From Chitinophagaceae bacterium (lineage in GTDB: Bacteria; Bacteroidota; Bacteroidia; Chitinophagales; Chitinophagaceae), in assembly GCA_016719165.1 (NCBI GenBank), contig JADKAJ010000001.1:806001-870000 (forward strand): a DNA stretch of 64,000 bases. Reading direction: 5' to 3'. The translations under genes and the position numbers were made by a program. The number at the start of each line of letters is the position of its first letter. The first letter of the stretch is position 1. Of this stretch, positions 59,809-64,000 are shown in pieces. The notes beneath the pieces are model-generated. The model was not told where the DNA came from. It did no database searches and saw nothing but the letters and a program-made list of their open reading frames with translations.

Positions 59809-61551
59809 ATGTTTATGAATAAGAGCCACAATTTGCTGCTCCTTTTGTTGTTGATTCACTCAGGCTTAATTGCTCAGGTACTGGTAAAAAATACAAATGT
59901 GCTGGATGTGGAGAATAAAAAGATACTGAGTGGATATGATGTGGTGGTATTGGAGGGCCGTATCATCAGTGTGGAGAAAGGTAAACAATACAAATTGCCA
60001 CCTGGTACAGATGTGATTGATGGAACTGGCAAATACCTTGTTCCTGGCTTTGCGGATGCACATGTGCATTTTTTTCAAAGTGGTGGTTTATATGCAAGAC
60101 CAGATGTAATTGACCTGCGTAAATACCAGCCCTACAATAAAGAATTAAAATGGGTCCATGATAATATGGAAGACTTATTGCACCGGTATACAGCGGCGGG
60201 TATTACTTCAGTGGTAGATGTAGGAGCCAGTTTTAATTTTTTACAGCAACGGGATTCATTGATTTCCAGGACTGCATTACCCGTGGTGAGTATGACAGGG
60301 CCGTTGTTAACTACCTGGCTGCCGCCAGTTTTTAAAGATCTTGCTAATGAGGGTCCTTTTATTTTGATGCAAACTAAAGAGGATGCCATCAATTCTGTAA
60401 AAGAGCAATTGAAATACAATGCTGATTTTATTAAAATATGGTATATCGTGCTGGACAGTAATATTGAGGCAGGTGCACGGAAAAATTATGAAATTGTAAA
60501 AGCAGCGATTGAGGAAGCACATAAAAACAATAAAAGGGTAGCGGTACATGCAATGGAACGTATCACCGCTCAACTGGCAGTAGAAGCCGGTGCAGATTTT
60601 TTAGTACACAGTGTGACGGATGAATATGTCAGCAATGAGTTTGTTCAATTACTCAAAAAAAGGAATGTAGTGCTTTGTCCCACTCTGGTAGTAGGGGGGA
60701 ACTATTCAAAAGTGCTTTCGGATAATTATCAGTTCAGTACCTATGAACTGGAACATGCTCATCCGTTTACTATCAGTACCATCATTGATTATCCCTGGCC
60801 GGATACACTGGTTGGTAAAAATTATATTAAAACTTTACAATACCGGAAACAGACAGGTAAGCCCACCCTGGAGGATACTATCATGGCTGTAAACCTGAAA
60901 AAATTGGCGGATGCCGGTGTTACCATTGCTACCGGAACAGATGCGGGTAATATCGGTACACAGCATGCTACATCTTATTTTGATGAACTTTCGGCAATGC
61001 AGCAGGCAGGACTGAACATGTGGCAATTGTTACAGGCTTCCACCATCAACGGGGCTAAAGCGGTAGGGCAGGAAAAGGAGTGGGGTAGTATTAGCAAAAA
61101 TAAATTAGGGAATATGGTCTTGCTCAATGCTAATCCTTTGGACAGCCTGGCTAACTGGAAGAAGATTGACAGGGTCATTAATAAAGGAAAATTATTTATG
61201 CCGGATTCTTTAGTCAGGAACACCCCGGTAATGCTGGTACAGCAACAACTGAATGCGTATAATGCCCATGACCTGGATGCTTTTCTTGCCCCTTATGCCG
61301 ATGATGTAGAGATATATTCTACCACTGGCAAATTGCAATTGAAAGGCAAAGAAGAGATGCGGAAACAATATACATTCATTACGCAATTCCCTTATTTATA
61401 CTGTAAATTGGTGAACCGGATTGTATCAGGCAACACGGTTATTGATCATGAGGAGATATGGTTATCACCCAAACCGGATAATCTGCGATATGGTGTGGCC
61501 ATCTATGTGATCCAAAATGGAAAGATCAGTAAAGTGTATTTTGCTGATTGA
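59809..61551 (+). CDS. amidohydrolase fused to an NTF2-like domain
   Basis: 580 residues. Signal peptide MNKSHNLLLLLLLIHSGLIA. Amidohydrolase domain (about 25-465): VIDGTGKYLVPGFADAHVHF with the His-x-His metal pair, VAVHAMERITAQLAVEAGAD (His ligand), FLVHSVTD and TGTDAGNIGTQHATSYFDEL (Asp ligand). The C-terminal ~100 residues are a SnoaL/NTF2-like domain: LVQQQLNAYNAHDLDAFLAP, YADDVEIYSTTGKLQLKGKE, VSGNTVIDHEEIWLSPKP. The enzyme is probably a periplasmic peptidase or imidazolonepropionase-like hydrolase. The fusion is known in Bacteroidota to my knowledge. Confidence 0.92.
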   Translation: MFMNKSHNLLLLLLLIHSGLIAQVLVKNTNVLDVENKKILSGYDVVVLEGRIISVEKGKQYKLPPGTDVIDGTGKYLVPGFADAHVHFFQSGGLYARPDVIDLRKYQPYNKELKWVHDNMEDLLHRYTAAGITSVVDVGASFNFLQQRDSLISRTALPVVSMTGPLLTTWLPPVFKDLANEGPFILMQTKEDAINSVKEQLKYNADFIKIWYIVLDSNIEAGARKNYEIVKAAIEEAHKNNKRVAVHAMERITAQLAVEAGADFLVHSVTDEYVSNEFVQLLKKRNVVLCPTLVVGGNYSKVLSDNYQFSTYELEHAHPFTISTIIDYPWPDTLVGKNYIKTLQYRKQTGKPTLEDTIMAVNLKKLADAGVTIATGTDAGNIGTQHATSYFDELSAMQQAGLNMWQLLQASTINGAKAVGQEKEWGSISKNKLGNMVLLNANPLDSLANWKKIDRVINKGKLFMPDSLVRNTPVMLVQQQLNAYNAHDLDAFLAPYADDVEIYSTTGKLQLKGKEEMRKQYTFITQFPYLYCKLVNRIVSGNTVIDHEEIWLSPKPDNLRYGVAIYVIQNGKISKVYFAD

Positions 61552-61851
61552 TTTACAAAAGCATTCTTGCAGTCTTCATTCTTAAGTTGCAATTCTTTTA
61601 TTTCAGAAATAACAATTCAAAACGGAGAAATGACAATTGCCTTAATGATTTTAGTCATTATTTGCCTCTTTTACATTTAGTACATTTAATTTGATTCATT
61701 AACGATTCAGATTGGAAATTTGTGTAAAAATGTAAGGTATATTATTAATTATATGTATACAAGCCTACTGTTGTTAATGGGTTTACTCAGGTATATAAGT
61801 AATATGTTGTTTGTTTTTAAGTTTTAGTATTATATTCTAGATTTTATCGTA
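61552..61851. other. AT-rich gene-free leader region
   Basis: 300 bp. A short inverted repeat TAATGA/TCATTA (61643-61660, 6 nt loop) is seen. No TAnnTTTG promoter fits exactly. It presumably carries the promoter for the downstream gene. Confidence 0.35.
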
Positions 61852-63993
61852 ATGCGTAATCCTGTTGTATGTTCTCTTATTTTGCTATTGGCTCTATTAC
61901 CTGTTTCCATATTCGCCCAAACTGTTACCCTTGTCACTGCATATGAACGTTTGAAAGAAGAACAGGTTGATTTTTCACAGTATATTCAATCTATTTTTAT
62001 TGATTCCAATGTTGCTGGCAGGCTGCAATGGTTTGTGGAGTTTGAAGTGGATAGTATACATCATTCTGTGGTTAGTGATACTGGTTTGTCCGAATCTGAA
62101 AAAGCAAAGGCAATTCAGAGTCTCGTTTATTTCCTGAAACAACTTAGTGAGAATCTATCCCTTCAAAAATTTGATATATATGATATTCCGGATGCTCTGG
62201 AATCCTATAAATTAACGTTAAGAGCCCTGCTAAGGCATAAACCTTATCTTGAACTGGTAAATAAACTTGGTCCCCGAAGAAGCCAGTTACTGGCTAATGC
62301 TTTCTGGCAGTATAATGAATGTACGGAATTGGAGGATATTGCTGTCTTTAAGCGAGTAGCTTCTTTACCTGCATATATTCTTCAGTTCCTGGAGAGCCGC
62401 CCCGGTTTTCGTTATGCAGACTCCTTGTTAGTGCTTGTAGCGGCTCATTACCCTTCAAAGGTTGTTTCTTACCTGCTTCAGCATAAGCCCGGATTACAGT
62501 TACTCATCCGGATGAATAAAAATATTTACTTGCAACAGATAGTATCTCTTTCGGAAAACCGGTTTATATCAGAACTACTACCTTTTATTATCCCCTTAGC
62601 AGAAAAAAGAATTACAGTTACGGAGATACTTGAAAAAAGAAAGGATCCAAAGACTTATTTTGAATTGCTGGTTAATACTTTAAAGCATGAGTTGTCAATA
62701 CCTGAAATTGCTTCTTCAATCTTTCTTATTCCATTAAGGAATGGCATAAAAGATAAATCCATTTCTTTTTATGTGAACCAAATAAATGAATTACATAGTT
62801 CTGCTGCTGAGATCCGCTTTGCTGCCGTGAATGACCTTAGGGTTGAGGATCTTTATTATATAATAACCAGTTGCGAAGAAGAACTATATACTTCCAGCTA
62901 CCTGGGTTTGTACAGGCGGCTTATGGAACATTTTAATACCCCGGCTGTTGATTCACTATTCGTTATTGTGAAGTATGATAATTTCCGGCCCTTTATGCGC
63001 ATGGCAGCGATTTATAATACCTTGGGCGATTTTTTAAGTTGTATGCCGCAGGAAACAGCCGCTGGTTTATTGAAACGTTTTATCTTAGGAATTGAAACTG
63101 ATGCAAATACAGGGCTTGCAAAAGCTATGGATATAGCAGATGCTTTTTCCGGGTTTACTGCTTTACCTGGTATCAGCTTAATGATCCAACAGGAGCTGAA
63201 GTCCAATTATGACCGTTGCAAGTATGACCAATCATTTTTTGGGATGCGTCTCTACAGTATTTTGCAGAATGTTTTTGACCTGGTACAGAAGAAAGACTCC
63301 GTAAATAAATTTTGGGCCAACCTGGGAAACCATGAATTACTGGAACGTAAGGTTCTGCAAAATAAGCGGGATGAAATCATCGAGGTGGTTTTATTTTATG
63401 GCGATGAGGATGGTATCGGTTCCTTCAATAATTTCATCAGGCTGTACAAGGATCCCACCAGGTGGATAATCTCAAAAAATAACTATTGGATAACTATACG
63501 TTCTCTTTCTGAACAACCTGTTATTATTTACGCAAACCTGCCACTTGATAATGAAACAGAAATGGATCTGCTTGCTCAGGATTCTTTGTTTGCATTCTTA
63601 AAACAGCAAATGGCCGAACCGGCTATCCTGATTCACCGGGGTCATAGTTATCATCTTAGCCATACATTAAGAAGACTACAGCCAGCTGTTAAACTGGCAA
63701 TCCTTGGCTCCTGCGGGGGTTATAATAGTCTGTTAAACATTGCTAATATCAGTCCCGATGCTCAAATTATTGTTTCAAAGAAAATTGGTTCGCAATTTAT
63801 TAATGATCCAATGATTGATGTGATTAATGAGAACTTACAAAATAACAGAGATCTTGTTTGGTCAGAAATATGGGAAAAACTACGAATCCGGTTCAGTAAG
63901 AGTGAGATGATGCTTAATCTTTTCAATGAATATACTCCACCTTCAAAGAATGTAAGTCTCTTTGTGCTTAAACTTTTTAATTTCTACAGGTAA
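61852..63993 (+). CDS. secreted protein with possible clan CD (separase/CHAT-like) peptidase C-terminus
   Basis: 713 residues, complete. Signal peptide MRNPVVCSLILLLALLPVSI...FAQ. Residues ~25-500 are helical with repeated leucine-rich helices (for example LRALLRHKPYLELVNKLGP, YLLQHKPGLQLLIRMNKNIY), perhaps an alpha-solenoid. Residues ~500-710 resemble a caspase-hemoglobinase fold. EVVLFYGDEDGIGSFNNF and VIIYANLPLDNETEMDLL form strands. AILIHRGHSYHL holds His595 and His598 after a hydrophobic strand. LAILGSCGGYNSLLNI puts Cys621 after the next strand. The His-Cys spacing (23-26 residues) is near separase rather than caspase. Substrate and activity are unknown. It is a stand-alone gene downstream of a long AT-rich leader. 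Confidence 0.8.
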   Translation: MRNPVVCSLILLLALLPVSIFAQTVTLVTAYERLKEEQVDFSQYIQSIFIDSNVAGRLQWFVEFEVDSIHHSVVSDTGLSESEKAKAIQSLVYFLKQLSENLSLQKFDIYDIPDALESYKLTLRALLRHKPYLELVNKLGPRRSQLLANAFWQYNECTELEDIAVFKRVASLPAYILQFLESRPGFRYADSLLVLVAAHYPSKVVSYLLQHKPGLQLLIRMNKNIYLQQIVSLSENRFISELLPFIIPLAEKRITVTEILEKRKDPKTYFELLVNTLKHELSIPEIASSIFLIPLRNGIKDKSISFYVNQINELHSSAAEIRFAAVNDLRVEDLYYIITSCEEELYTSSYLGLYRRLMEHFNTPAVDSLFVIVKYDNFRPFMRMAAIYNTLGDFLSCMPQETAAGLLKRFILGIETDANTGLAKAMDIADAFSGFTALPGISLMIQQELKSNYDRCKYDQSFFGMRLYSILQNVFDLVQKKDSVNKFWANLGNHELLERKVLQNKRDEIIEVVLFYGDEDGIGSFNNFIRLYKDPTRWIISKNNYWITIRSLSEQPVIIYANLPLDNETEMDLLAQDSLFAFLKQQMAEPAILIHRGHSYHLSHTLRRLQPAVKLAILGSCGGYNSLLNIANISPDAQIIVSKKIGSQFINDPMIDVINENLQNNRDLVWSEIWEKLRIRFSKSEMMLNLFNEYTPPSKNVSLFVLKLFNFYR

Positions 63994-64000
63994 ACGTTTT

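Noticed and set aside
1..64000. CRISPR array, prophage or integrative element
   Set aside because: No regularly spaced direct repeats with unique spacers, no integrase, phage structural or conjugation genes were seen.

Overview
The window looks like a chromosome segment of a Bacteroidota bacterium, most likely family Chitinophagaceae. The signs are a SusC/SusD pair, a type IX secretion C-terminal domain of the gliding-motility type, many small secreted beta-barrel proteins, lipoproteins, a b558-type succinate dehydrogenase, an OstA/MlaD/LptD envelope cluster, promoters of the TTTG / TAnnTTTG type, and no classical Shine-Dalgarno sites. Almost everything is housekeeping or envelope biology. 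There is no prophage, CRISPR array or integrative element. Species assignment is inference; no rRNA is present.

Layout. 0-4.5 kb: a truncated hypothetical gene, then sdhC-sdhA-sdhB, with a four-helix-bundle gene bounded by inverted short-repeat arrays lodged between sdhA and sdhB. 4.5-14.7 kb: an S9 oligopeptidase, a type IX-secreted PKD protein with a small barrel protein, a large TTG-initiated surface protein, and secreted proteins. 14.7-17.3 kb: ychF and a fused SpmA/SpmB-type membrane protein. 17.3-23.8 kb: a deoR-susC-susD-DUF4397 nutrient-uptake operon. 23.9-24.05 kb: a nested palindromic MITE-like element. 24-32.9 kb: envelope biogenesis (OstA/LptA-like, MlaD-like, amidase, LptD-like, PlsC) and ung. 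32.9-38.5 kb: tRNA-Arg(TCT), then histidine degradation genes hutH and hutU, separated by a GIY-YIG nuclease gene with REP-like repeats and by a purine nucleoside phosphorylase gene. 38.7-40.5 kb: an AT-rich Mrr-type restriction endonuclease. 40.8-59.4 kb: mostly single genes (rhodanese, cupin, LLM oxidoreductase, M48 and S41 peptidases, SDR, DinB, sugar dehydrogenase, PAS + metallo-beta-lactamase). 59.8-64 kb: an amidohydrolase fused to an NTF2-like domain, and a 713-residue secreted protein whose C-terminus looks like a clan CD (separase/CHAT-like) cysteine peptidase.

The most interesting signals are not classical islands. Three loci carry inverted arrays of 7-8 bp units: one brackets a four-helix-bundle gene, one sits upstream of hutU, and one appears inserted in frame inside hutU. 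A GIY-YIG nuclease gene is accompanied by four copies of a ~30 bp repeat in two orientations, reminiscent of REP/RAYT systems. The tRNA-Arg carries a coupled A19/U56 change in place of the nearly universal G19-C56 pair. The last gene encodes the possible secreted separase-like protease. All family calls come from reading motifs by eye; no search was run.
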